IMG/VR virus record: IMGVR_UViG_3300025141_012093
Span: 1 to 64,000 of that record
Length of the DNA stretch: 64,000 bases
Source: a virus
Strand: one strand, 5' to 3'
This document shows, one piece after another, positions 20,666 to 29,136 of the stretch. The first letter of the stretch is position 1, and every line of letters begins with the position of its first letter. The position numbers were made by a program, and so were the translations under genes. The notes beneath the pieces were generated by a model, which did no database searches, had not been told where the DNA came from, and saw nothing but the letters and a program-made list of their open reading frames with translations.

Positions 20666-23599
20666 TTAAGCAGGAGTGAACCAGTCCTTGCCGCCAGATG
20701 TATTAGACCCAGGAGCAGGTGGGCCAACAGAGGCTACTGTTGGTGGGCCGCCTGTACCAACAGGCATGGGAGTAGACCGGCCTGCACGCAGCGCTTGTGC
20801 CAGTTTGCTAAGAGGGGGGTTATACATGTTTCCAACAGAAGCCATTGGACCTGTTCCATTACCATAGTAATAAGCCACCCACGTTGGTTTAACTTCACCT
20901 TTAGATAGTGAAAGCACACCTTGATGTCCTGCCTCATCATTTGCCCAGCCCCAAACATTATGTTTTGCAATAGGCTGGCCGCTGTCGTTTTTGGTTTGAA
21001 TTCGACCAGTTCCAATCATTGGACAAAAAGGAGTCCCTTGGGCTGCTGATCTTTTTCCTCTTGTGACCCATTTTTTAACCACAGTCTTTGGAGTTGTTGC
21101 ATAAATCATTGGGGCGAACGCATCCATCGCTGCAATCAAGAAAGGCATCAAGCCAGGTACATGAGGTCTGCCAGGGACTTTTTCCCAACTCCAGCAGTTG
21201 CCAATTACAGGGATACCGGGGGCATTCTTTTTAAAGACATGCATAAATTGCATTCCGGCTCCTGATGGATCCATAACTGGTGGCACACTGCTGGAGCCAA
21301 ACCAGTTTTTCTCTGCATTCCACCAGTACGCTTTTAGACCCATCTTTTTACATATGGCCGCAGCCGCTTTGGCTTCTTTGGTGGCTTCTACAATATCTCT
21401 GCAATAATGAAAACCCCAGCCGTGTACAGGTATCCCCAGGCCTTGAACGTATTTAACAAACTCATGGTTGCCGCCGCCTTTGAAGTAGCGGGATCCGTCA
21501 AGGACCTTGATAGAAACCGCGTCCATAGAAGATAGCGCCGACTGCCAACCAGGATCTGAACCCTTATAAACGGACGCCTTGTGGATAGTTAAAATGCTTT
21601 TAACATTTCCAGGGCGTTGATTTACGGCCTTGCTTAAAGGAGTCCTTGGAAGAACTTTTGGACCTGCATATGTAGAGCCAGGAGGAACTGGCGCTCCTGC
21701 CATTGCAGCGCCGAAGCCAACTGCGGAGCCACAACCGGCTGCGAGACCCATTGCAGGCGAAGGCATCGTTGCGGCGGTGGCGGCGGCGGCGGTGCTGGCA
21801 GCGGATGATGCCGCTTCTTGTTTCTTGACAGCAGTGGCTGCAAGATCAAGGCGTTCGCCTAGTTGTTGGATTAATAAGCTGGTTGTTTGTTCGTCGGGAA
21901 AATCCGTTGATGCGGCAGGGACCGCGTTGGGTGGCGATGAAGTTGTATTTTCGGTTGCTTCGCTACTCATAGCGATAGGGGGTGGTCCAAAACCGGCCAA
22001 CGTTCCCAACTCAGTTTTGGTTAGTGGGGTGGTGGAATAATTTCGTGTCAGTAAGCTTTTCCAATGAAGAGATCCGTCAGTTGGAGGTGTATTCGATGTG
22101 TTGTAGCCCAATCGGGACGCTACTTGTAAAATATAGTCGCGACCTTCTTCTCCGCTTTTTATTTCTGGCAATAAGCCTTGTAGTGCAGCGTGTCCTTCGG
22201 GTTGTACAGGATTCGATTTTTCAGGTTCAGGAGGAGGGGGGCCTTTAACATCGATAACTCCTTTAGATATGTATGTATCAATAGCCTTTGTTGCCAATGT
22301 TGATTGTGTGGGTTGACTAAAGCCGCCGTCAAGTTTCGTACTTGAAATGCCCTTTAATGGATCAATTACAATACTGGTGCCTCCTCCAAGGACCATACTC
22401 ACTTCCAGTCTCTCTCTGACTGAAGCGTTGCCCATCCAGTCGTTTGGATTAGCTCCTGAACTGACTATTGCGTCTTTTTCGGGCGCTATAAATTCAACAG
22501 CACCAATAAAAAATATTTTTTGGGCTCCTGTCATAGTCTTAAGGAGTGAAGCTGTCTTATCTAAGTTGTCTATTTTTTCAGAAGTTCGCTGGAAGGTGGC
22601 GCTTGCTTGCTGCAACGCATTGTCAAATTGAAAGACCACCACATCAGGCTTCCCAAATTGAGTAAACATTTCTTTAAGGGCTGGCCCTTCTGAACCCATA
22701 ACTTGATCAGGCAATGTTTTGCCAAGTTGAAGAGTTCTAAAATTTTTACTCGTAGGTTCTTTAAGATCAACAGGGGAATACCCACCTGGGCCTAACAGAG
22801 AGTATCCTTGACTAAAGAAATATTCTTGAATCATGTCCCCAAATTTACTCGCCATACCTTGGCCGCCGATGAGGGCGACGCTTTTCCTAGAATCGCGGGC
22901 ACGTAATGACACGGCGTTTTCACCAGTATGGCCAGTTGCATTCGGTGTTGTACCAAGCGATTGACCTCCTGGGGCTGCTACGTATGTGGCGTTACAGGTG
23001 ATATTTGTAATATTCTGTGGGATAGCTCGAATAATCGGACCCAAAAGAGCGCCTGCTTTTTGATTTTCAGGATCTTGAAAAGTTACGTTAACAATGTCTC
23101 CTACTTCGTAAGTTTCATTACCAGAAATATTATCAATTGTTGTAAAAGTAGGGTAGAGTTTAATAGTTTCAACATCGTTAGGATCAGCCGGGATAGGCCG
23201 AAGCTGGTGAAGTTCTGGTATTCTGGCCGTGACAGTAACAATCTTTAGTGGATCTTTTACATTCAGTCGTCCCATAGACATTAAATCACCTAAAACGGTG
23301 GGGGTGATGGCCTGTATATCAGTTCCTGTTTCTGTTATTTCAACACTTAGGACAATCGCTCTATAGAAATTGCTACTTGTCTTTCTCTTAGTCTGAGTGG
23401 AGTCTCTTACTTGCTTTTTGAGGAGCGATGTAAATGTGCTACTTATATTCCTTGGATCTGGCACTGGGCCAGATGTTTCAACCTGAGTTGTAGGGTTTAA
23501 CATACCTGGAGGTATTGCAAAAATGTTTTCTGGCTGTGCGAGCCTTGCAGCTAGAGGAGACGCAGGTTTTTTTTGTTCTTTAGCACTTTCTTCGGCCAT
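20666..23599 (-). CDS. Baseplate hub/spike protein: OB fold, degenerate SGNH domain and glycosidase-like domain
   Basis: A 977-residue modular protein. Residues about 45-200 resemble the gp5 N-terminal OB fold (NFYRAIVLSVEITETGTDIQ, YEVGDIVNVTFQDPENQ). Residues about 235-420 have an SGNH-hydrolase layout, but the GDS nucleophile motif reads GGQ (ALIGGQGMAS), the GxND block reads FDNA, and the final DxxH histidine is absent. Residues about 560-650 are an Ala/Ser/Pro-rich linker. Residues about 665-935 look like a TIM-barrel glycosidase, with GWGFHYCRDI, KAYWWNAEKNWFG and FAPMIYATTP; the Glu in WWNAEKNW is a candidate catalytic residue. A cell-wall-cutting hub is inferred. GAGGGG precedes the ATG. 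Confidence 0.75.
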   Translation of the reverse strand: MAEESAKEQKKPASPLAARLAQPENIFAIPPGMLNPTTQVETSGPVPDPRNISSTFTSLLKKQVRDSTQTKRKTSSNFYRAIVLSVEITETGTDIQAITPTVLGDLMSMGRLNVKDPLKIVTVTARIPELHQLRPIPADPNDVETIKLYPTFTTIDNISGNETYEVGDIVNVTFQDPENQKAGALLGPIIRAIPQNITNITCNATYVAAPGGQSLGTTPNATGHTGENAVSLRARDSRKSVALIGGQGMASKFGDMIQEYFFSQGYSLLGPGGYSPVDLKEPTSKNFRTLQLGKTLPDQVMGSEGPALKEMFTQFGKPDVVVFQFDNALQQASATFQRTSEKIDNLDKTASLLKTMTGAQKIFFIGAVEFIAPEKDAIVSSGANPNDWMGNASVRERLEVSMVLGGGTSIVIDPLKGISSTKLDGGFSQPTQSTLATKAIDTYISKGVIDVKGPPPPEPEKSNPVQPEGHAALQGLLPEIKSGEEGRDYILQVASRLGYNTSNTPPTDGSLHWKSLLTRNYSTTPLTKTELGTLAGFGPPPIAMSSEATENTTSSPPNAVPAASTDFPDEQTTSLLIQQLGERLDLAATAVKKQEAASSAASTAAAATAATMPSPAMGLAAGCGSAVGFGAAMAGAPVPPGSTYAGPKVLPRTPLSKAVNQRPGNVKSILTIHKASVYKGSDPGWQSALSSMDAVSIKVLDGSRYFKGGGNHEFVKYVQGLGIPVHGWGFHYCRDIVEATKEAKAAAAICKKMGLKAYWWNAEKNWFGSSSVPPVMDPSGAGMQFMHVFKKNAPGIPVIGNCWSWEKVPGRPHVPGLMPFLIAAMDAFAPMIYATTPKTVVKKWVTRGKRSAAQGTPFCPMIGTGRIQTKNDSGQPIAKHNVWGWANDEAGHQGVLSLSKGEVKPTWVAYYYGNGTGPMASVGNMYNPPLSKLAQALRAGRSTPMPVGTGGPPTVASVGPPAPGSNTSGGKDWFTPA

Positions 23600-23602
23600 T
23601 AC

Positions 23603-23893
23603 TTACCCCTCGTTAATAATATCGTATATCTCTTCTCTATCTTGAACTGATAGGCCAGCGGCGGCTTCCTTCTTCTTAGATAACAATGAAGTAATTTTTA
23701 CAAGCTGCTCGTTAGAACGCTGCAACACTTCTAAATATTTAGCGGCAACTTGACCTGAATATTGATGTCGAGCGTCGTCCTGCTTGATGTGATTCATCAG
23801 GTCAACGAGCAAATTAGACGCGACGGCTCGGTCGTTGCGAATATTATCAATCGCTTCTTCTACATAACCTTCTATATCTTTCCTTGATGCCAT
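23603..23893 (-). CDS. Small conserved phage protein of unknown function
   Basis: A 96-residue mainly helical protein beginning MASRKDIEGYVEEAIDNIRND and ending with an acidic helix. An in-frame GTG lies 12 bases further upstream, but the ATG at 23891-23893 is preferred because GGAG lies at a workable distance before it, whereas the GTG has its AGGGA directly abutting. Its start overlaps the end of the late sigma gene by 22 bases. By position next to gp55 a gp33-like co-activator or a packaging/assembly role can be imagined, but no motif proves either. Confidence 0.65.
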   Translation of the reverse strand: MASRKDIEGYVEEAIDNIRNDRAVASNLLVDLMNHIKQDDARHQYSGQVAAKYLEVLQRSNEQLVKITSLLSKKKEAAAGLSVQDREEIYDIINEG

Positions 23894-24558
23894 TCTTTTT
23901 TCCACTCCCTATATCTAAGTCGCATTTTATTGAGATTGTTTACAACTTGTTTGGTGTTTAATCCAGTAATCTCGCGAATGTATAAGTATATAGCTTTTTT
24001 ATTAAAAATTTCAATGTCATCAGCGCTTTCAAAAAGTATTTTAACTGCTTGCAAAACTTTCTTCTCGTTTTCTTTTAGCTTCAGTTTCTCCCAAGATCTA
24101 ACTTCTTTCCATAGGAAATACCAAAACTCCGCAGTTTCGCGATCGTTTTCATAAGAAGTCTCGATCGTTAGATAAGTGTTGATTCTTTCATAATCTGCTG
24201 ATGAATTGCTTAAGTCGTCTAGATGAACTTCGCGCTTCATAGATCTAGAGTTTTTCTTGACCTTGTGAATAAACCAGTTTTTGGTAATAACACTAAAATA
24301 AGAAAAAGCTTTTGATTTCTTCGAAGGATCAAATTTGTCTAAAATAGTAGTAAGCCAACTCTTACATTCTTCTTTTAAAGAATCAATGTTTGGCAAGTTG
24401 GTGAATTTGTAAGTATATACAATTTTATCCACCATTTCACTAAAAGCCGGTTCAATCCACTGAACGTATAATTGTGTTCTTACTTTATTGTCTGTTGTGT
24501 TAGCATATGCAACGATGGCATTTTCGTGATCTTTGGTAAAATAAATTTTCTTCTTCAA
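23872..24558 (-). CDS. gp55: Late-transcription RNA polymerase sigma factor, T4 gp55-like
   Basis: A 228-residue protein (T4 gp55 is 185). A sigma region 2-like block is visible at about residues 75-110: LDKFDPSKKSKAFSYFSV followed by ITKNWFIHKVKK, typical of phage gp55 proteins. A C-terminal helical part at about 160-228 ends in a basic tail. It should direct host RNA polymerase to late promoters with a TATAAATA-type -10 element; one such element is seen at 61183-61190. The start is TTG, with GAGG upstream. It lies between virion genes and small unknown genes. Confidence 0.8.
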   Translation of the reverse strand: MKKKIYFTKDHENAIVAYANTTDNKVRTQLYVQWIEPAFSEMVDKIVYTYKFTNLPNIDSLKEECKSWLTTILDKFDPSKKSKAFSYFSVITKNWFIHKVKKNSRSMKREVHLDDLSNSSADYERINTYLTIETSYENDRETAEFWYFLWKEVRSWEKLKLKENEKKVLQAVKILFESADDIEIFNKKAIYLYIREITGLNTKQVVNNLNKMRLRYREWKKEWHQGKI

Positions 24559-24559
24559 A

Positions 24560-24931
24560 CTAAATTTCCTCTTGTTCTTCGTCTTCTTCCGCTAAGAGTG
24601 GCCGAGAATCAAGAGAATATTTTTGTCTACAAGTTTCTAAATCCGTAACAACCATCTTGGTATGTTCGATCATGCTTTGAAGAGTTGGGTCGCCATAAAA
24701 CATTTCCATTTGATGAACAGAAATTAAATGTTCTTCTAGCTCAAAAGTTTTTCGCATCAAGTCTTCAAGATCGTCATCTAATTCACGGTATTCTCGGAAG
24801 GCTGCTACGATATACCAGACCAAGGTGACGTTGGCCGTTAACGACAGAAAAAAGAAAAACGGGAGGGCACCTGTAACGGTTATTATCAAAATTGAATTTA
24901 ATACGGCAGAAGCGCCGAGTGCCCATCTCAT
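24560..24931 (-). CDS. Small inner-membrane-type protein with two transmembrane segments
   Basis: A 123-residue protein. Residues about 5-27 and 29-46 are hydrophobic helices (ILIITVTGALPFFFFLSL, then VTLVWYIVAAF). The remainder is an acidic coiled-coil-like tail including MEMFYGDPTLQSMIEHTK and ending with a run of Glu. The start ATG overlaps the stop of the zinc-ribbon gene in ATGA form. Similar two-helix proteins are, as I recall, frequent in T4-like marine phages near gp55, without known function. Confidence 0.7.
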   Translation of the reverse strand: MRWALGASAVLNSILIITVTGALPFFFFLSLTANVTLVWYIVAAFREYRELDDDLEDLMRKTFELEEHLISVHQMEMFYGDPTLQSMIEHTKMVVTDLETCRQKYSLDSRPLLAEEDEEQEEI

Positions 24932-25191
24932 TTTTTCTCATACTCCTGTTCTTTCAAGCGTTCTTTTTCTTCTTTAAGGTCTTCGCGAAATTGCTCGATG
25001 TTTGATTTTACAACACTTCCAACCTTTTGTTTATCTTTAGTTTTTTGATCTTTTTTAACCGTAAAATTAGGAGGGAGGCGCACGAGTCCTTGTGAACCAC
25101 AAGAGGTGCATTTTGTCTTAACCTCTTTCACCGAATGCCAAACGGAAATAATACATTCGCATTTATAGCATTCGTAATTATAACGGGGCAT
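24928..25191 (-). CDS. FmdB-type zinc-ribbon protein
   Basis: An 87-residue protein. The N-terminal 40 residues form a zinc ribbon with two Cys pairs: YECYKCECII and KTKCTSCGSQGLVRLPP, close to the FmdB/CxxC_CxxC_SSSS regulatory family. Residues 45-87 are a charged helix rich in Lys and Glu. The likely role is protein or nucleic-acid contact. It overlaps the membrane protein gene by four bases (ATGA) and starts from an ATG with AGAGGA upstream. Confidence 0.75.
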   Translation of the reverse strand: MPRYNYECYKCECIISVWHSVKEVKTKCTSCGSQGLVRLPPNFTVKKDQKTKDKQKVGSVVKSNIEQFREDLKEEKERLKEQEYEKK

Positions 25192-25194
25192 TGT

Positions 25195-25419
25195 TTATTT
25201 TTCCTCTAGGGATTCATATTCTTCAGGATTTTGAGCCAGATCGATCATAGCTAGATCGTCATGATTGAACTTAACAGTAGGCGGGTTCTTAATCATAAGA
25301 CCGTCTTTTGTATTTTGAAATTCAAAGTTTTTTAAAGTTGTTGTAATATCACTCTGTTCCATTAAAGATTTTTGAAGTGCCATCATTAGTGCGCCGAGTG
25401 CTTGATTAGAAAGTTTCAT
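25195..25419 (-). CDS. Small conserved phage protein, unknown function
   Basis: A 74-residue protein beginning [20 protein letters not shown], an amphipathic N-terminus I associate with small proteins of many T4-like marine phages near gp55 and structural genes. It continues with a short beta part ([12 protein letters not shown]) and an acidic end. AGGAG precedes the ATG. It overlaps the 3' end of gmd by 14 bases. No function is assigned. Confidence 0.7.
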   Translation of the reverse strand: MKLSNQALGALMMALQKSLMEQSDITTTLKNFEFQNTKDGLMIKNPPTVKFNHDDLAMIDLAQNPEEYESLEEK

Positions 25420-26398
25420 TGGTTTCTCCTTTTACCTTTTCGTAATCCGAATTATACATTAATTCAGCAAGTTTTTTAAATTTTGTTTTAGGCTCCCATC
25501 CTAACTTCTCTTGGGCCTTGGTTGAGTCACCAAGAAGGTAAGGAACCTCGTGGGGGCGAAAGAGTCTCTCGTCTGTCTCCACGTACTTTTGAGGGTCTAG
25601 GTTGGCTGCATCAAATACATGATGCAAAAATTCTTCCACCGTGTGAGTTTCCCCTGTAGAAATAACATAATCTTCTGGATGATCTTGTTGCAACATTAAC
25701 CACATCGCCTTAACGTAGTCAGCGGCATAGCCCCAATCCCGGTGAGCCTCTAAATTTCCTAAATAGAGTTTGTCTTGAAGGCCAAGTTTGATTCGGGCGG
25801 CGGCCAAAGTAATTTTTCGTGTTACAAACGTTTCTCCACGTCGAGGTGATTCGTGATTAAAAAGAATACCGCTGGAGACGTGTAGGCCGTAAGACTCTCT
25901 ATAATTTCTTATGAGGTTGTGAGCAAAGACTTTGGCACAAGCATATGGGGAAGCGGGCATTAGTCGAGAATGTTCATCAAAAGGGTATTCAGGATTGTCT
26001 CCAAACATCTCAGAAGATGAGGCCTGATAGAACCTTGCATTGGGTACAATGTGTCTCATTGCTTCAAGAAGTCGCAAAGTCCCTAACGCAACACCGTCTA
26101 CGGTGTTTTCTGGGACATCAAAGGAGACCCTAACGTGGGATTGTGCAGCTAGATTGTAAATTTCTGTTGGCTTGTGTTTGGAAAGCAACTTCCACATACA
26201 AGAAGAATCGTTAAGATCAAAATATTCTAAGATAAGGTTGGGATCTTCGTAGATGTGATCTATCCTTTCAGTGCAAATGGTCGAAGTTCGGCGTTTGCAT
26301 CCAACAACCTTGTACTGCTTGGATAACAACAACTCAGCCAAGTACGAGCCATCTTGACCCGTAATGCCTGTTATGAGAGCTACTCTTTCTTTCCCCAT
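25406..26398 (-). CDS. gmd: GDP-mannose 4,6-dehydratase
   Basis: Converts GDP-D-mannose to GDP-4-keto-6-deoxy-D-mannose, the precursor of GDP-rhamnose, GDP-fucose and GDP-perosamine. It is a short-chain dehydrogenase fold with the NADP site [17 protein letters not shown] at the N-terminus, [22 protein letters not shown], the SSSEMFG block, YACAK as the YxxxK pair, and the Gmd-specific [17 protein letters not shown] and [15 protein letters not shown]. About 330 residues, the family length. The ATG at 26396-26398 places VALITG at the usual distance; an alternative ATG lies 15 bases upstream. It is the last gene of the sugar island. GDP-mannose supply could begin with the phosphomannomutase at 58251-59012. 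Confidence 0.95.
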   Translation of the reverse strand: MGKERVALITGITGQDGSYLAELLLSKQYKVVGCKRRTSTICTERIDHIYEDPNLILEYFDLNDSSCMWKLLSKHKPTEIYNLAAQSHVRVSFDVPENTVDGVALGTLRLLEAMRHIVPNARFYQASSSEMFGDNPEYPFDEHSRLMPASPYACAKVFAHNLIRNYRESYGLHVSSGILFNHESPRRGETFVTRKITLAAARIKLGLQDKLYLGNLEAHRDWGYAADYVKAMWLMLQQDHPEDYVISTGETHTVEEFLHHVFDAANLDPQKYVETDERLFRPHEVPYLLGDSTKAQEKLGWEPKTKFKKLAELMYNSDYEKVKGETNETF

Positions 26399-26610
26399 CT
26401 TATTCCATTCCATATTCTTTCGTGAGCAATAAATAATGTAAACATTAAAATATGATAAGCAAGTGACAAAATCACAAACGAATCAGTTTCCATAGAAAAA
26501 CAATCATTTTCTATCTGTGAGAAAGTCGCGATGGCGACGACGGGTAGCATTATGAAGCCAAGCAACTTCCAGGTTATTGCCTTGGCAATACTTCTTGTTT
26601 TACTATCCAT
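26380..26610 (-). CDS. DUF2061 small membrane protein
   Basis: A 76-residue protein matching the DUF2061 pattern: [17 protein letters not shown] at the N-terminus, a hydrophobic second segment [23 protein letters not shown], and a basic end. Two membrane helices are predicted. Family members are of unknown function and in bacteria are often near sulfate or sugar genes. GAGGG precedes the ATG. It overlaps gmd at its 3' end by 19 bases and the dioxygenase gene at its 5' end by eight. Confidence 0.75.
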   Translation of the reverse strand: MDSKTRSIAKAITWKLLGFIMLPVVAIATFSQIENDCFSMETDSFVILSLAYHILMFTLFIAHERIWNGIRWGKKE

Positions 26611-27292
26611 TAAACCCTCTTAGGTGAGATCTAATCATCAAGCGACTGTGATTATCCTCAACGCGACCGCCAAGGTGGAAAACGTCTGTATCGAATACAA
26701 TCAAGGTGCCTGCTGGTCCGCATATAGGAACGATATCTTCTTCAGAATAACCTAGTTCAGGGTAATCAATAAGTGGCCAGTTTTTGATACTTGCGTAAGG
26801 GACGTTTGGATCGGTGGTAGCTTGTGTTCTTAAATAAGAACCATCGATGTGTGTGCCAGGAATAATACTCAAGGGTGCGTCTTCTTTTTCCACATCTGTC
26901 AAATAAAGCATGTATTTAAAAGTAAGAATACGGTCAAAATGCAAGATACCATTGCGACTTACACCTTTATCATTACGAAAATCATTTTGAACAAAAATTT
27001 CAGTAAACCGTACATATTTGCCAGTATATTCATGGAACTGCTGAAACATCCAAGGTTGACTAAAGAACGCAGCGAGTTCTGGATTTGGGACTCTGTTTCC
27101 ATCAATCGAGCCGATTCTGGCTACTTTTCCAAATAGGTAATCGGACTCTTCAGTATCTTCGATAATCTTCTCTGCTTCTTTTTTTATGGAAGAAACATCA
27201 TCCAAGTATCCTTTACAAACGGCGAAGCCATATTCTTGGAGTGTTTCCACCGCTTTATTTTCAAAATCATCTTTAGCTAGTTCAAAATCCAT
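26603..27292 (-). CDS. Phytanoyl-CoA dioxygenase (PhyH)-like Fe(II)/2-oxoglutarate oxygenase
   Basis: A 229-residue protein with the double-stranded beta-helix signature: iron ligands His118 and Asp120 in LHFDRILTFKYMLYLTD, distal His206 in DTDVFHLGGR, and Arg217 (HSRLMIRSH) as the likely 2-oxoglutarate contact. SIIPGTH is the usual turn. Members hydroxylate small molecules, lipids or sugars. Inside this island, hydroxylation of a sugar or lipid-linked intermediate is an inference only. AGGAG lies seven bases before the ATG. It is adjacent to rmlB. Confidence 0.85.
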   Translation of the reverse strand: MDFELAKDDFENKAVETLQEYGFAVCKGYLDDVSSIKKEAEKIIEDTEESDYLFGKVARIGSIDGNRVPNPELAAFFSQPWMFQQFHEYTGKYVRFTEIFVQNDFRNDKGVSRNGILHFDRILTFKYMLYLTDVEKEDAPLSIIPGTHIDGSYLRTQATTDPNVPYASIKNWPLIDYPELGYSEEDIVPICGPAGTLIVFDTDVFHLGGRVEDNHSRLMIRSHLRGFNG

Positions 27293-27293
27293 T

Positions 27294-28256
27294 TTATTTC
27301 TCCTTGCTTTTTTGCTTGTCCATAAAATATCTAATAGTTTCTTTTAAATTCTCTTCAAATCTTTGATTTCCATCCAGGGCAAAACCTAAATTGCTTAGTC
27401 TGTTTGCATCCACTGAATATCTGAAATCATGTCCTAAGCGATCAGGGACAAATTCTATTGATGATTTAAAATCCCTGTTTAAGATCGCAGTAATTTTTTT
27501 GACAATTTCTAAGTTTTCTTGCTCATTGGAGGAAGAAATGTTGTATATCTTGTTAAATTCTGAATTGAGGAGTATGTGTTCAATAGCTCGGGGCGTATCT
27601 TTAACATAAGTCCACTCACGAATGTTTCGACCTGTGCCATAGATTGGTATTTTCTCATCATTTAATAATTTACGCATAATGGTAGGAAGAAACTTTTCCT
27701 CGTGCTGGCGGGGGCCAAAGTTGTTAGATGGCCGCACCATTAAGTATTCTACTCCGTAAGTATTTGCATATGCTTTAATCATATGTTCTGCTGCTGCTTT
27801 TGTTGCTGAATAGGGATTCTTAGGATTAAGGTGATCAGTTTCGGTAAACGACCCAGCTTTAATGTCTCCATAAACTTCATCCGTCGAAAGGTGGAACAAG
27901 CGAGTGTCAGCTTGGCGGCAGACTTCAAGAAGCGATCTAACTCCGTCAATATTACTTTTGATGAAAGCATCACAAGAGCGGATAGAATTATCAACGTGAG
28001 TTTCAGCAGCAAAGTTAATTATCCACTTAATATCGCGCAATTGACAAATTTCTAACATCTTAGAAGTATCGCAGATGTTGGCATTAAAAAGTTTAAAATT
28101 GTGATTATCGTAATGATCTCGTATATTTGAGGCGCTTCCGGCATATGTAAAACAATCTACGCCATCGACCTTGTATCCTTTTTCTAAAAAATAATCTACG
28201 GCGTGGCTTCCAATAAACCCGGCGCAGCCAGTAATCAACAAGTTTGGCTTACTCAA
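27294..28256 (-). CDS. rmlB: dTDP-glucose 4,6-dehydratase
   Basis: Produces dTDP-4-keto-6-deoxy-D-glucose from dTDP-glucose. The Rossmann motif is LLITGCAGFIGSHAVDYFL. Further signatures are NFAAETHVDNSI, FHLSTDEVYGD with the catalytic Asp-Glu pair, YSATKAAAEH as YxxxK, RPSNNFGPRQHEEKFLP and IREWTYVKD. 320 residues, near family length. The start codon is TTG with AGGAG about six bases upstream, overlapping the end of rmlA by eight bases. With RmlA it forms the entry to the dTDP-sugar branch. Confidence 0.95.
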   Translation of the reverse strand: MSKPNLLITGCAGFIGSHAVDYFLEKGYKVDGVDCFTYAGSASNIRDHYDNHNFKLFNANICDTSKMLEICQLRDIKWIINFAAETHVDNSIRSCDAFIKSNIDGVRSLLEVCRQADTRLFHLSTDEVYGDIKAGSFTETDHLNPKNPYSATKAAAEHMIKAYANTYGVEYLMVRPSNNFGPRQHEEKFLPTIMRKLLNDEKIPIYGTGRNIREWTYVKDTPRAIEHILLNSEFNKIYNISSSNEQENLEIVKKITAILNRDFKSSIEFVPDRLGHDFRYSVDANRLSNLGFALDGNQRFEENLKETIRYFMDKQKSKEK

Positions 28257-29136
28257 TTAGTTCTCCTTTGGCTAGCTTGAAAAGATAGTCACTATAATTT
28301 GTTTTGCCCAGGTCGATGGCCAACTCAACTAGCTCTTCTTGAGTTATGTAACCCATTCGATAGGCAATCTCCTCCACACAGGCTATTTTAAGACCTTGAC
28401 GGTTCTCAACTGTCTGTACGAATTGAGACGCATCCAGTAATGAATCATGGGACCCAGCGTCAAACCAGGCATACCCACGGCCCATAATTTGCAATTTAAG
28501 GCGATTTTTCTTTAAATATTCTTCATTAATTGAGGTTATCTCAAGTTCTCCGCGCTGTGATGGCTTAATGGTCTTTGCAAGTTGAATAACGTCATTATTA
28601 TAATAATAAAGTCCCACTGCTGCACAATTAGAGCGGGGGTTCTCTGGCTTCTCTTCAACACTGAGGACATTCTTTTGTTCGTCGTATTCTACGATGCCAT
28701 ATTTTTCAGGATCGGAGACGTAATATCCAAAGATAACCGCGTTATTATTTTCTGTTGTTTCTTTGACACCTTCTTGCAGAAGATCGATCAGTTCGTTTCC
28801 GTAAAAAATGTTATCACCCAGAATCAAACACACATCATCATCACCAATGAATTCCTCGCCAATCAAAAAACATTCAGCGATTCCATTGGCTTGTTCTTGA
28901 GGAGCGTAGCTTATTTGCAGGCCCAACTTTGATCCGTCGCCAAATAGGGACTGAAACAAAGATAGGTGTTCTGGACGGCTGATGATAAGAATGTCTCGGA
29001 TTCCAGAAAGCATCAAAGTAGACAGTGAATAATAAATCATTGGTTTATCATACACTGGTAAGAGTTGCTTCGTCGTTATTTTGGTCAAAGGATATAGACG
29101 AGTTCCTAGACCACCTGCTAAAATAATTCCTTTCAT
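28249..29136 (-). CDS. rmlA: Glucose-1-phosphate thymidylyltransferase
   Basis: Makes dTDP-glucose from dTTP and glucose-1-phosphate. The N-terminal nucleotide site MKGIILAGGLGTRLYPLT, then KQLLPVYDKPMIYYSL, LGDNIFYG, VEEKPENPRSN and YAWFDAGSHDSLLDA are all canonical. About 295 residues, the family size. The ATG at 29134-29136 is chosen because it overlaps the upstream stop in ATGA form and gives the normal N-terminus; an in-frame TTG nine bases earlier is less likely. It is the first committed enzyme of the dTDP branch. Confidence 0.96.
   Translation of the reverse strand: MKGIILAGGLGTRLYPLTKITTKQLLPVYDKPMIYYSLSTLMLSGIRDILIISRPEHLSLFQSLFGDGSKLGLQISYAPQEQANGIAECFLIGEEFIGDDDVCLILGDNIFYGNELIDLLQEGVKETTENNNAVIFGYYVSDPEKYGIVEYDEQKNVLSVEEKPENPRSNCAAVGLYYYNNDVIQLAKTIKPSQRGELEITSINEEYLKKNRLKLQIMGRGYAWFDAGSHDSLLDASQFVQTVENRQGLKIACVEEIAYRMGYITQEELVELAIDLGKTNYSDYLFKLAKGELIE

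Noticed and set aside
21760-21800. GCG/GCC-rich run as a structural repeat element
   Set aside because: It is the codon run for an Ala-rich protein linker in the hub gene.
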